From NCBI RefSeq assembly GCF_000720255.1, contig NZ_JOJE01000061.1:1-28401 (forward strand): a stretch of DNA of 28,401 nt, written 5' to 3'. Origin of the DNA: Streptomyces griseus subsp. griseus. Its GTDB lineage: Bacteria > Actinomycetota > Actinomycetes > Streptomycetales > Streptomycetaceae. Under the pieces are notes generated by a model. That model saw nothing but the letters and a program-made list of their open reading frames with translations, ran no database searches and had not been told where the DNA came from. The first letter of the stretch is position 1; every line of letters starts with the position of its first letter. The position numbers and the translations under genes are program-made. Positions 1 through 7,736 of this stretch are shown here, piece by piece.

Positions 1-70
1 GGAACCCGGCGCCCACCCGACGCGACAGCCGGGTCACCGGCCTGCCCACCATCAGCTCCGGAAAGCAAAA

Positions 71-97
71 GGGCCCACCGACTCCGTCGGCGGACCC
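71..97. terminator. imperfect hairpin, possible terminator
   Basis: Arms at 71-82 and 86-97 pair over 12 positions with two mismatches around a 3-nt loop. It lies 56 bases upstream of the first gene, so it would end transcription arriving from the left. No clear T-run follows, which is usual in actinomycetes. Confidence 0.35.
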
Positions 98-152
98 CCG
101 CGAAAGATCGAGGCTAGTGTTCGGCAGCATGCGCGAGTGGGGAGGGGCAGTC

Positions 153-584
153 ATGGCTGAGGATCCGATCGACCTGATCCGCCTGGAGGGGGAGGGCAAT
201 AGCGTCATTCTCCGGATCGCGGGGAAGGAGGAGCGGAAGCGTCCCACCGAGGCCGATGTCCTGGCCGGAGAGTTCCTGGTCGATACGCCCTTCGTCCGTG
301 GCACCCTCAAGACCTGGATCTTCCCCGAGGATTTGCGGCAGTGGCAGCAGGCACTGGACTCGCTCGACGCGGGACAGGACATCGCCTGGCGCGAGGGGAA
401 GCGCGCTCCGTGGCTGTTCATCGAACTCGACGAGGATGATGACCGGTGCCAGGTCACGATCAAGGACCACTCAACGTCCCTGACGACGGTGACGGTCACC
501 GTCCCACTGGTCGATGCCTGGTTCGACGACGCATACCGACGCCTTGACTTGGTCTGGGAGCGCTGGACCATGACCGAAGACTGA
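153..584 (+). CDS. DUF5959 family protein
   Basis: A 143-aa acidic protein of unknown function that resembles the Streptomyces-restricted DUF5959 family. I recognise the opening DPIDLIRLEGEGNSV, the central segment with FVRGTLKTW, and the ending with VPLVDAWFDDAY followed by LDLVW. There is no signal peptide or membrane segment, so it should be cytoplasmic. The ATG at 153 is preferred over the in-frame start at 117 because GGGGAGG at 139-145 sits at good spacing before it. It stands alone: the next gene starts 187 bases downstream, with no obvious shared regulation. The family has no established biochemical role and none is proposed here. Confidence 0.8.
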   Translation: MAEDPIDLIRLEGEGNSVILRIAGKEERKRPTEADVLAGEFLVDTPFVRGTLKTWIFPEDLRQWQQALDSLDAGQDIAWREGKRAPWLFIELDEDDDRCQVTIKDHSTSLTTVTVTVPLVDAWFDDAYRRLDLVWERWTMTED

Positions 585-771
585 ACCCTGGCCAACGAAC
601 GAGATCGCCAGCCTCATTGTGTTACTGGCTCGCCATGACTTGATCCACAAGTCTTGACTATTGCTCATCAACGTCTTCCCCGCTCAGCTATCCCCGAGAG
701 GATTCGCACCCAAAAGGTCTCCGCCCAATTGCCTTGCCTTAGAGCGCAGTTCAGCACCTAGCGTCTCCGTC

Positions 772-1731
772 ATGACGACAATCCAGCACAAGATCGGATC
801 GGGCTTCGGCGCCCGCAGCACCGCTGACGACGTCCTGAGCGGGATCGACCTGTCCGGCAGCACCGCGATCGTCACCGGTGGCTACTCGGGACTCGGTCTG
901 GAGACGACCCGCGCACTGGCGGATGCCGGAGCCCGCGTCATCGTCCCCGCGCGGCGACGGGCGGCCGCGCAGAAGGCGGTCAAGGGCATCGACGGTGTGG
1001 AGACCGACGACCTCGACCTGTCCGACCTCGAAAGCGTCCAGGGCTTCACCGACCGTTTCCTGGCCACGGGCCGCACGATCGACATAGTGATCAACAACGC
1101 TGGGGTCATGGCCTGCCCCGAGACGCGGGTCGGTCCGGGCTGGGAGGCGCAATTCGCCACCAACCACCTCGGTCACTACGCGCTGGTCAACCGTCTCTGG
1201 CCGGCGATCGCCCGCGGTGGTGCGCGCGTGGTCGCCGTGTCCTCCGGCGCCCACGGCATGGGCATGCACTGGGACGACCCGCACTTCGAGCGCGGCTACG
1301 ACCGGTGGGAGGCGTACGGGCAAGCGAAGGCAGCCAACGTACTGTTCGCCGTCGAGCTCGACGCGCTGGGCCGCGACGCCGGGGCCAGGGCGTTCGCGGT
1401 GCATCCGGGCAGCATCCTCACCCCGTTGCAGCGCCATCTCGCGAAGGCGGAGATGGTCGATGCGGGCTGGATCGACGAGCAGGGCAACCCGGCCGATCCC
1501 ACCTTCAAGACGCCCGGCCAGGGGGCGGCCACCCAGCTGTGGGCTGCCACCTCACCTCAACTGGCGGGCATGGGCGGCGTGTACTGCGAGGACTGCGACA
1601 TCGCCGAGCCGGCAGCCGAAGGAACAGAAGGCGGCGTGCACGCACACGCTACCGACCCCGAGCAGGCTGCGCGCCTGTGGGCACTGTCGGCCGAGCTCAC
1701 GGGCGTCGACGCGTGCAGGGCGGCAGCCTAG
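772..1731 (+). CDS. SDR family NAD(P)-dependent oxidoreductase
   Basis: A 319-aa classical short-chain dehydrogenase, probably a cytosolic alcohol/carbonyl oxidoreductase; the substrate cannot be read from sequence. Visible motifs in order are the Rossmann glycine motif TGGYSGLG (residues 35-42), NNAG (108-111), the catalytic serine region VSSGAHG (about 157) and the YxxxK pair in YGQAKAA (Tyr182, Lys186). It aligns with the retinol-dehydrogenase/oxidoreductase-like group of about 310-320 aa. The frame is open upstream to 661, but the protein pattern begins at the ATG at 772; no strong ribosome binding site precedes it. Its stop codon lies immediately beside a truncated ORF, and that junction may be a recombination point. 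Confidence 0.85.
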   Translation: MTTIQHKIGSGFGARSTADDVLSGIDLSGSTAIVTGGYSGLGLETTRALADAGARVIVPARRRAAAQKAVKGIDGVETDDLDLSDLESVQGFTDRFLATGRTIDIVINNAGVMACPETRVGPGWEAQFATNHLGHYALVNRLWPAIARGGARVVAVSSGAHGMGMHWDDPHFERGYDRWEAYGQAKAANVLFAVELDALGRDAGARAFAVHPGSILTPLQRHLAKAEMVDAGWIDEQGNPADPTFKTPGQGAATQLWAATSPQLAGMGGVYCEDCDIAEPAAEGTEGGVHAHATDPEQAARLWALSAELTGVDACRAAA

Positions 1732-1735
1732 TAGG

Positions 1736-2269
1736 CTTGGTGCGGCGGCGCAGGCCTCCGCCGAGACGCGGACCGCCCGCGACGAGGTCAGCGCCTCGGC
1801 GCCGTCCACAGCGCTCTCCGCCTCGAGCGCGTCGCTGTCCGGCCGCCAGATGCTCCGGGTGCTGAAGTCCCTGCTGCCCAAGGGCGGGAAGATCTCCGAC
1901 GAGCAGGGCCAGGAAGGCTACGCCGCCGTGGTCTGGGACGACGGCCGCGGAAAGAGCATGATCGGGGTCAACGCCCAGCACAACGTGGGCGACGTCCTCG
2001 ACGGGCGGATGGGTTGCGAGGGCGAGTACATCGAGTGCCAGGCTCTGACCCTGGCCGACGGCACCCAGGTGAAGCGGGCCAAGCGGGCGTCGGAGAAGGG
2101 CGGCTCCGCCGTGGTGTGGCTGGTCGACACCCTCCACCCCGACGGCCGCCGGGTCATCGTCCAGGAAGTGAACTCCTACGCCGAGGGCGGCGCCGTGACG
2201 CGACCGCGGTCCCCGCTGGCGCTCGACCGCCTGCAGACCATCGCGCTCGACTCCCGGTGGGCGGGCTGA
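1736..2269 (+). pseudogene. 5'-truncated ORF, likely remnant of a secreted or lipoprotein gene
   Basis: Coding begins immediately after the SDR stop: a Ser/Ala-rich linker (AETRTARDEVSASAPS and onward), then a compact domain starting LRVLKSLLPKGGKISDEQ and ending LDRLQTIALDSRWAG. There is no start codon between 1736 and the ATG at 1850, and that ATG has no ribosome binding site. The low-complexity linker followed by a small domain is typical of Streptomyces lipoproteins whose signal peptide comes first, so the 5' end seems to be lost. Expression from ATG 1850 would give a 139-aa protein. Function is unknown; the domain has two close cysteines (CEGEYIEC). Calling it truncated is an inference. 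Confidence 0.5.
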
Positions 2270-2427
2270 CCTGATCGCTTCCCACGGCCGCCGCGTCGGG
2301 CGGCGGCGCCCCTCCGTGTGACCGCATGAACAGCGAGGCCGCCGCCCGTTCCAGCGGACGGGCGGCGTACGTGCGGCGCGCCGGGCCGGCGACGCCGTCC
2401 GGGCGCCGCAGGTTCCGCGGGCCACCA

Positions 2428-2580
2428 CCCGACGTCGTCCTGGAACTGGTCGACACCGAAGAAGCGCCCCTGCGGCTCCTCCTCGGCGCCTACCCCTATC
2501 TCGTCGTCGACGTCGCCTACCGGCAGCGACTCGACACCCGGAACGCGTGGCGACCCCTCGCCGCCAAGGAGGGACCACCC
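2428..2580 (+). pseudogene. C-terminal fragment of a short-chain dehydrogenase
   Basis: About 50 codons match the usual tail of Streptomyces short-chain oxidoreductases: LVDTEEAPLRLLLGAYPYL followed by YRQRLDTRNAWRPLAA. In intact relatives this tail reads roughly DPPLRLLLGxDA...RxxxWxxLS. No Rossmann fold, NNAG or YxxxK precedes it, and the open frame upstream is unrelated in composition, so only the 3' end of a gene remains. It converges on the intact SDR at 2616-3506, which belongs to a different SDR subgroup, so it is not a duplicated tail of that gene. Confidence 0.45.
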
Positions 2581-2615
2581 GCGCCGGAGGCATGGGGCGC
2601 GGCGTCGCGGTGGGG

Positions 2616-3506
2616 TCACGGCAGGGGGGTGCCGCCGGTGGCGTTGAGGATTTCGGCGGTGATGAAGCTCGCTTCCTGTGAGGCGAGGTAGACGTACGCG
2701 GGAGCCAGTTCGGCCGGCTGCGCCGGTCGGCCCAGCGGGCTCTGCTTCCCGAACTCCGCCGTGTCGGGCATTGTCGCCGGGATCAACGGCGTCCACACCG
2801 GGCCGGGTGCCACGGCGTTGACGCGGATGCCGCGCTCCGCCAGCATCTGTGCCAGTCCCTGCGTGAAGGTGACGATCGCGCCCTTGGTCATCGCGTAGTC
2901 CAGCAGGTGCGGGCTCGGCTTGTACGCCTGCACCGAGGTGGAGTTGATGACGCTGCCGCCCTCCGGGATGTGCGGCAGGGCGTGCTTGGTCAGCCAGAAC
3001 ATGCCGTAGAGGTTCGTTCGCATCACCCGGTCGAACTGCTCGGTCGAGATCGCCTCGATTCCGTCCGGCTGAGACATCTGGTACGCCGCGTTGTTCACCA
3101 GGACGTCGATGCGGCCGAACTCCTCGACCGCCCTGTCGACGAGCGCCCGGCACTCGTCCTCCTCGCGGATGTCGCAGGGGACGGCGATCGCCTTGCGTCC
3201 TGCGTCGTTCACCAGCCGGGTCGTCTCCGCCGCGTCGTCCGCCTCCTCCTCCAGGTGGGTGAACAGCACGTCGGCGCCCTCGCGGGCGAACGCCAGGGCC
3301 ACGGCCCGGCCGATGCCGGAGTCGCCGCCCGTGATGACCGTCTTACGGCCATCCAGCCGGCCGGATCCCCGGTAGGAATCCTCGCCGTGGTCCGGCGGCG
3401 GGTCCATCGGGCCGGTCCACCCCGGATGCGGCTGGTCCTGCGAGGGGAAGCCGGGCCTGGGGTGCTGCGTCGTCGGATCCTGCTGAGCGTGCTGCTCGTC
3501 GCCCAC
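2616..3506 (-). CDS. SDR family oxidoreductase, general stress protein 39/YghA type
   Basis: A 296-aa SDR of the subgroup that includes Bacillus GSP39 and E. coli YghA. A Gln/Pro-rich N-terminal extension of about 45 residues (QHPRPGFPSQDQPHPGW) marks the subgroup. The Rossmann motif TGGDSGIG is at 59-66, NNAA at 138-141, the catalytic serine near 189 and YAMTK at 204-208. The last residues (TAEILNATGGTPLP) match the usual TGQxxHxNGG ending. It starts with GTG at 3506 behind AAGGGAGG. The likely role is reduction of aldehydes or ketones under stress, inferred from relatives. It is transcribed divergently from the sirtuin remnant, across a 160-base gap. Confidence 0.88.
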   Translation of the reverse strand: MGDEQHAQQDPTTQHPRPGFPSQDQPHPGWTGPMDPPPDHGEDSYRGSGRLDGRKTVITGGDSGIGRAVALAFAREGADVLFTHLEEEADDAAETTRLVNDAGRKAIAVPCDIREEDECRALVDRAVEEFGRIDVLVNNAAYQMSQPDGIEAISTEQFDRVMRTNLYGMFWLTKHALPHIPEGGSVINSTSVQAYKPSPHLLDYAMTKGAIVTFTQGLAQMLAERGIRVNAVAPGPVWTPLIPATMPDTAEFGKQSPLGRPAQPAELAPAYVYLASQEASFITAEILNATGGTPLP

Positions 3507-3666
3507 GTAGGCCTCCCTTGTGATCGTGCGGTGTTCTGGATCACCGGGTTCCCACGTTCACCGGGCGGAAGCCCCCTCCCACCCGAACAGCCGGGTGGGG
3601 TGCGGTGCAGGTGGGGGGTGAGTCACGGCGGGAGCCGGGGGTCTCGGTCCTTCGTACGCTGGCGGC

Positions 3667-3863
3667 ATGCGCATGCGTCCCCCCTGAGCTGGACCCCTCC
3701 CGAGGACCTGCCGCCAGGTACCACGGACCTAGAGCCGGTCGTCGAGGCGCTGGGCACCGACCGTGTGCTGGTGCTCAGCGGTGCGGGCATCTCCACGGAG
3801 TCGGGCATCCCCGACTGCCGGGGCGAGGGCGGGAGCCTGAGCCGACCCACCCCGATGACGTGA
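3667..3863 (+). pseudogene. sirtuin (Sir2 NAD-dependent deacetylase) N-terminal remnant
   Basis: The ATG at 3667 begins MRMRPP. After one missing C in a run of six (3679-3684) the frame moves to LSWTPPEDLPPGTTDLEPVV. Next come the Sir2 signature VLSGAGISTESGIPD (NAD-binding GAGIS and GIPD) and GEGGSLSR. The sequence stops at PMT with a TGA at 3861-3863, where an intact sirtuin would continue for more than 200 residues including the zinc-binding cysteines and catalytic His. Two lesions are therefore visible: a 5' single-base frameshift and loss of about three quarters of the gene. The break coincides with the end of the hydrolase remnant on the other strand. Confidence 0.8.
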
Positions 3864-4347
3864 CCTGCTCGGGGTCATCGGACATCGGCGAGTGCCCGCA
3901 GCCCTTGAGCGAGACGTGCCTGGCACCCGGAAGCAGTCGGGCTGCCCTGAGGACCTGATGGGGTGGGGCCATCAGGTCCCGTGTGCCCCAGCCGACCGTG
4001 ACCGGGACCGCAGGGGTGAGGGCCCGCAGCCGGTAGGCGAGCGCCGAGCGCCGCGTCGGCTCGAAGCCGGGCGAGCGGGCCAGGTTGCGCAGCGCGCCTG
4101 CCGCCGTCTCCTGCGGGATCCGCCAGGGCCGGGCGAAACTAAGAGCGTAGGCGGCCTCAGCACGCGTCCACAACCCGATCGGAGACAGCGCGACGGCGCT
4201 GCCAACCGCGCAGATACGTGCCAGCTCCAGGGCGACCGCCCCACCCAGGGAGTTCCCCACGACGGCCGGGCGGGTCAGGCCGACGCCGGGTAGCCACTCC
4301 GCGACGACGGCCGCCGGCGCCTCAACAGCGGCGACCGAGCGCGGCAC
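3864..4347 (-). pseudogene. alpha/beta hydrolase, both ends truncated
   Basis: The minus strand encodes the middle and C-terminal part of an alpha/beta hydrolase: the nucleophile elbow VVGNSLGGAVALELA (GNSLGG, Ser nucleophile), a cap region, the acid-containing strand VTVGWGTRDLMAP, and the catalytic His in HVSLKGCGHSPMSDDPEQV. The N-terminal beta sheet with the oxyanion-hole HG motif is missing, and the apparent start lies inside a hairpin. After DDPEQV the reading frame runs into antisense sirtuin sequence, so the last residues are also lost. It is unlikely to be functional. Sharing a breakpoint with the sirtuin remnant points to one deletion between convergent genes. Confidence 0.7.
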
Positions 4348-4379
4348 CCCGACGACACCCGGGGTGCCGCGCTCGGTCG
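4332..4379 (-). terminator. 20-bp perfect inverted repeat, likely terminator of the lodAB-like operon
   Basis: Arms at 4332-4351 and 4360-4379 pair perfectly over 20 bp around an 8-nt loop. It lies about 90 bases beyond the stop of the LodB-like gene in its direction of transcription, the normal place for a factor-independent actinomycete terminator. It also overlaps the apparent 5' end of the hydrolase remnant, so it may mark a junction. Confidence 0.65.
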
Positions 4380-4467
4380 GCGTCGGCCGGAAGGCGCCGT
4401 CCAGCCGAGTGCCTTCGCTGCGGCACGGTCCAGCCGATCTCGACGACGACTCGGGGCCGTTCCCTGT

Positions 4468-5664
4468 TCAGGACGTGCTGGGCCCTTCGTGCGGTCGGCA
4501 GGACGAGTCGGGGAGGTCGGCCAGGCGCCGCGCCCAGAAGGAGCGGTCGGTCCAGCGGGCCTCCTGGGCGTGGATGACACGGTGGCCGCGCAGATACGCG
4601 CTCCGTGCGGCCGCGACCTTGTCCGCGTATGCGGCGAGGGCCGAGTCCGCGCCGTAGGGGGCGCGACCCAGGCGGGTATCGACGGCCAGTCCCGCGCCCA
4701 GCCCGGTGTAAAGAGCGGTCAGCACGCCCTGGGAGGAGAGCGGGTCGAACGCGACCGCCGCGTCCCCGGCGGCGGTCCAGCCGTCTCCGTACACCGTGTC
4801 CAGGTGCGCTGTGTGCGCGGCGGCCCGGCGGGGCGCGGCAGGTGATGTGGGCGGGGGTTCGTCCCGGTGGACCCATCGGGACACGTGGCGGGTGGCCGTC
4901 ATCCGTCGGCGGAAGTGGCGTGCGGTGTAGGAGGCGGCGGGCAGGTCGGCGTCAGTGAAGTAGGCGACCAGTCGCCCGCCGGAGGGCTGCGGGGCGGTGT
5001 ACCACCAGCCGTCCTCGTCGGACTCGACGAGGGAACGGCGGTCGGTGTCCAGCGGGTCCGCCTCCAGGGGCACGTACAGAGCTGTGAGCCGGTCCCCGAC
5101 CCGCCGCCGGGCCCCGCACCGGACGGCGATCGCGGCGGCGCGGCCGGTGGCGTCGATCACCCAGCGGCAGCGCACCGTACGCTCGCCACCGGAGCGGGTA
5201 CCGGCAGGGCCGGTGCCGCCGCGCAGGAGCAGGGTCCAGCCGCCGTCCGGCGTCCGCGCGGTGTCGCGTACCACCGAGCCCTCGGCAACCTCGGCCCCCG
5301 CCGCGCGCGAGGCGTCGCGCAGACGCCGGTCGAACAACCGCCGGTCGAGATGCCAGCCATGGCCGTGCGGGTCGTTGATGAAGTCCACGGCGTGCAGGTC
5401 GGCCGAACCCCACGCCGAGAGGCTGCCGTAGCAGGGCAGATGCCCGGAGTCGAGAACACGGTCGGCGACGCCGAGGTCGCCGAGCAGAACCCGCCCGGCG
5501 GGCACGAGCGTCTCGCCGACCTTGGGCGGCCCGGTGCCGGCGTCCGCCAGCAGAACCGTACGGCCGGCACGGGCGAGCACGAGCGCGGCGGCGCAGCCGG
5601 CCGGGCCGCCGCCCGCCACCACGACGTCGTAGGTGTCCGTGCCGGGAGCGAGTGCGGCGCTCAC
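4468..5664 (-). CDS. LodB-like FAD-dependent flavoprotein (quinone cofactor maturation)
   Basis: A 398-aa FAD-binding monooxygenase/halogenase-fold protein. The dinucleotide-binding motif is VVVAGGGPAGCAAALVLARAG near residues 14-34, followed by the KVGETLVPAG segment typical of LodB-like and halogenase-like flavoproteins. The second FAD motif GWTAAGDAAVAFDPLSSQG lies near residue 290. It starts with GTG at 5664, overlapping the stop of the upstream oxidase by four bases (GTGA), so the pair is translationally coupled. In Marinomonas, LodB is needed to form the tryptophylquinone in LodA; the same role is inferred here from gene order. A hairpin at 4332-4379 ends the unit. A stand-alone hydroxylase is the alternative. 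Confidence 0.8.
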   Translation of the reverse strand: MSAALAPGTDTYDVVVAGGGPAGCAAALVLARAGRTVLLADAGTGPPKVGETLVPAGRVLLGDLGVADRVLDSGHLPCYGSLSAWGSADLHAVDFINDPHGHGWHLDRRLFDRRLRDASRAAGAEVAEGSVVRDTARTPDGGWTLLLRGGTGPAGTRSGGERTVRCRWVIDATGRAAAIAVRCGARRRVGDRLTALYVPLEADPLDTDRRSLVESDEDGWWYTAPQPSGGRLVAYFTDADLPAASYTARHFRRRMTATRHVSRWVHRDEPPPTSPAAPRRAAAHTAHLDTVYGDGWTAAGDAAVAFDPLSSQGVLTALYTGLGAGLAVDTRLGRAPYGADSALAAYADKVAAARSAYLRGHRVIHAQEARWTDRSFWARRLADLPDSSCRPHEGPSTS

Positions 5665-7682
5665 CGCGCGTCGCGGAAGGGGTCGAGTATCTCGAGATAT
5701 CCGGCGGTGATCTCCTCCTCGCGGTAGCCGGTCGCCCGGGCGGCCTCGCCGATCACCCGTGCCGCGGAGGCGGCCTCGGCGGTTTCGGGGGAGAGCCTTC
5801 CCTCGGGCCGGATGCCCGCCGCCGCGGACAACACGTGCGGACCCGCCTCGGGCACGTGCAGGTTGACGAGATTCGCCGTGTCCGGTGCCTGGTCGAGCGG
5901 TTGTCCCGGGCGTGACTCCACCAGAATCCGTTCCGGGAACTTCCCGTCGCCCACTGTGTAGTCGCGCACCTCGACGATGCCGAGCTTGGGCCAGTCCTTG
6001 ATCATCTGTGTGCGCTGCTGGTTCATGGTGCCGTTGAGGCCGCGCAGCCAGGTCGCCCGCCGCTCGAACGCCTCTTCCCGGGCGCTGTCGTCACTCCCGG
6101 ACGACGGCGTGTTGACCTTCTCGAAGTCCTCCAGCTTGAGGACATGGTTGGGTACCTGGGCAGGCCAGAAGGTCGGCAGGTAAGGGCTGTAGCGGGGCCC
6201 CAGGTTGGCCAGCACCTCATAGCCGGAGCGGCAGCTCGCGGCGTCCGCCTGCCAGGGGGCGGCCATCCAGCGAGTGAGGTCTCCGGGCCCCTGTGCGTGC
6301 AGGGGGCCGTTGGCGGCGACCGCCTCCTGCGGGGTGAGGGTGGGCCCGTAGTCGGGTTCCGCGGTGCCGGTGGCGCGGTGCCGGATGCGGAAGGGTTCAC
6401 TGAACATGCTCGGGTGCCTGATCGGCCAGGTGACCTCGCACCCCGGGTGGAACGCGTCGGCGGCGCAGTTCTCCAGGGCCGCCCGGTCCAACAGCCCCGG
6501 CTGCTCGCCGACAGGGGCGTCGTCGACGGTGGGGCGCGGCTGCCGCAGGGGTCCGGCCAGGAAAGCCCCGTCCGCCCAGCGCTGCAGCATCCAGTCCTGG
6601 GTCGGCGACAGCACCAGGTGCTGACGCACGGACTTGGGCGTGCTGGCCATGGCGTCGCCGTAGATCCACGGCCACGGCAGCGGGGACTTTCCGTCCCGGT
6701 CGTAGTCGCGCAGTGCGGCGTACGTTTGGCGGCGCAGTTCCCGGTTCCGGCCGGACGGATCGGCGAGCCTCTTCCGCATGGCAGGCGAGAGGAAGAAGTG
6801 GGGGCCGTTCCAGCCGAACTGTGCCGCGAATCCCTGGTTGACCCACTGCAGATCGCAGAACCGGCGGAGGATCGGCTCGATGTGATCGGTGAACGAGATC
6901 TGCTGCGGGCGGGTCAGCGAACCGGCCTGGACGAAGACGTCGAAGAGCAGGTCGTGGAGGGTACGTATGGACTTCACGCCGGGGGCGTAGTGCGGAGGCC
7001 CGACCACGACCCAGGCCGGGGCGGCGGTCAGATCCTTGCCGTCGATACGGACCGTCGCCGTCACCGGGCCGTCGGACACGTCGTCGTACCAGGTGTTGTT
7101 GTTGGCGACCCCGGTGATCGGCTGGTTGTTGTAGGAGGCGGAGTTTCCCCGGCCACCGAGCACCAGCAGGCGGCCGTCGGAACGGGTGGAGATCTCGCCG
7201 AGGTACACCGCCTTGCCCATGATCTTGCCGGTGTCGAACTTCTGCGTCTCGGTCTTCGAGCCGCGGACGGTGCGGCTTCCGGGGTCGTTGACCAGCTTCT
7301 TCCTCTCGGCGCCCACGACGTCGGCGTTGCGCAGAGCGTATTGCTCTGCCGCGAGCGTCTTGCCCTCGGGTATGTCCAGCGCCAGATGGAACTGGTACCA
7401 GGCGGCCTTCTTGTTGGCCAGATGCACCGTCCACTGGATCTCGGAGACACCCTCGGCGCCCGGCTTCAGCTCCCTCACCACCTCCCCCGCGGCGTTGTAG
7501 CCGTACACACGGAACCGTGCGGCCTGCCTGCGGAGCGCCCCGGAACCGTCCTTGTAAGAGCCGGGGTCCGCTGGTTTCTGGTCCGGTGATTCCGGGCCGA
7601 TGAAAGGTGCTTCGACACTATTGCCGACCCGGGCGACACCGATGGCGGGGTGAATCTTCACCTTCACGATCTGACTGTCCAT
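5661..7682 (-). CDS. LodA/GoxA-like CTQ-dependent amino-acid oxidase
   Basis: A 673-aa protein of the LodA family (L-lysine 6-oxidase, glycine oxidase and relatives), which oxidise amines of amino acids to aldehyde or keto acid with release of ammonia and H2O2. The family opening IHPAIGVARVGNS is at residues 10-22. The quinone tryptophan is probably Trp477 in MAAPWQADAASC. Its thioether partner is probably Cys406 (ENCAADAF) or less likely Cys415 (PGCEVTW). There is no Sec or Tat signal peptide, as is usual for the family. ATG 7682 follows GGAAGG. Length is slightly below LodA (about 726 aa). It is first in a two-gene operon with the LodB-like flavoprotein. The substrate cannot be predicted. 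Confidence 0.85.
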   Translation of the reverse strand: MDSQIVKVKIHPAIGVARVGNSVEAPFIGPESPDQKPADPGSYKDGSGALRRQAARFRVYGYNAAGEVVRELKPGAEGVSEIQWTVHLANKKAAWYQFHLALDIPEGKTLAAEQYALRNADVVGAERKKLVNDPGSRTVRGSKTETQKFDTGKIMGKAVYLGEISTRSDGRLLVLGGRGNSASYNNQPITGVANNNTWYDDVSDGPVTATVRIDGKDLTAAPAWVVVGPPHYAPGVKSIRTLHDLLFDVFVQAGSLTRPQQISFTDHIEPILRRFCDLQWVNQGFAAQFGWNGPHFFLSPAMRKRLADPSGRNRELRRQTYAALRDYDRDGKSPLPWPWIYGDAMASTPKSVRQHLVLSPTQDWMLQRWADGAFLAGPLRQPRPTVDDAPVGEQPGLLDRAALENCAADAFHPGCEVTWPIRHPSMFSEPFRIRHRATGTAEPDYGPTLTPQEAVAANGPLHAQGPGDLTRWMAAPWQADAASCRSGYEVLANLGPRYSPYLPTFWPAQVPNHVLKLEDFEKVNTPSSGSDDSAREEAFERRATWLRGLNGTMNQQRTQMIKDWPKLGIVEVRDYTVGDGKFPERILVESRPGQPLDQAPDTANLVNLHVPEAGPHVLSAAAGIRPEGRLSPETAEAASAARVIGEAARATGYREEEITAGYLEILDPFRDAR

Positions 7683-7721
7683 CGAAGAACCTTCCGTTGG
7701 GGGCCGTCGGGATGCGGTCGC

Positions 7722-7736
7722 GAACGTAAGACGTTC
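7722..7736. promoter_or_regulatory. dyad GAACGT-AAG-ACGTTC upstream of the oxidase gene
   Basis: A perfect 6-bp inverted repeat with a 3-nt spacer lies about 40 bases before the oxidase start. On the minus strand TTGAAC overlaps it and could serve as a -35 box. Position and symmetry suit an operator. No candidate regulator is encoded next to the operon, so the binding protein is unknown. Confidence 0.35.

Noticed and set aside
1217..1735. Long plus-strand open frame overlapping the first SDR
   Set aside because: It is the second frame of the SDR gene, Arg/Pro-rich, and only its part after 1735 has protein-like character.
1697..2593. Minus-strand 298-codon open frame
   Set aside because: Arg/Ala/Gly-rich composition from high-GC antisense; it spans two plus-strand coding stretches and matches no family pattern.
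6144..7589. Plus-strand 481-codon open frame antisense to the oxidase
   Set aside because: Mirrors the LodA-like gene in antisense; Val/Gly/Arg-rich with no motifs.
4468..7682. Reading the flavoprotein as a tryptophan halogenase
   Set aside because: The GETLVPAG segment resembles halogenases, but the coupled LodA-like gene and lack of a clear WxWxIP motif favour a LodB-like role.
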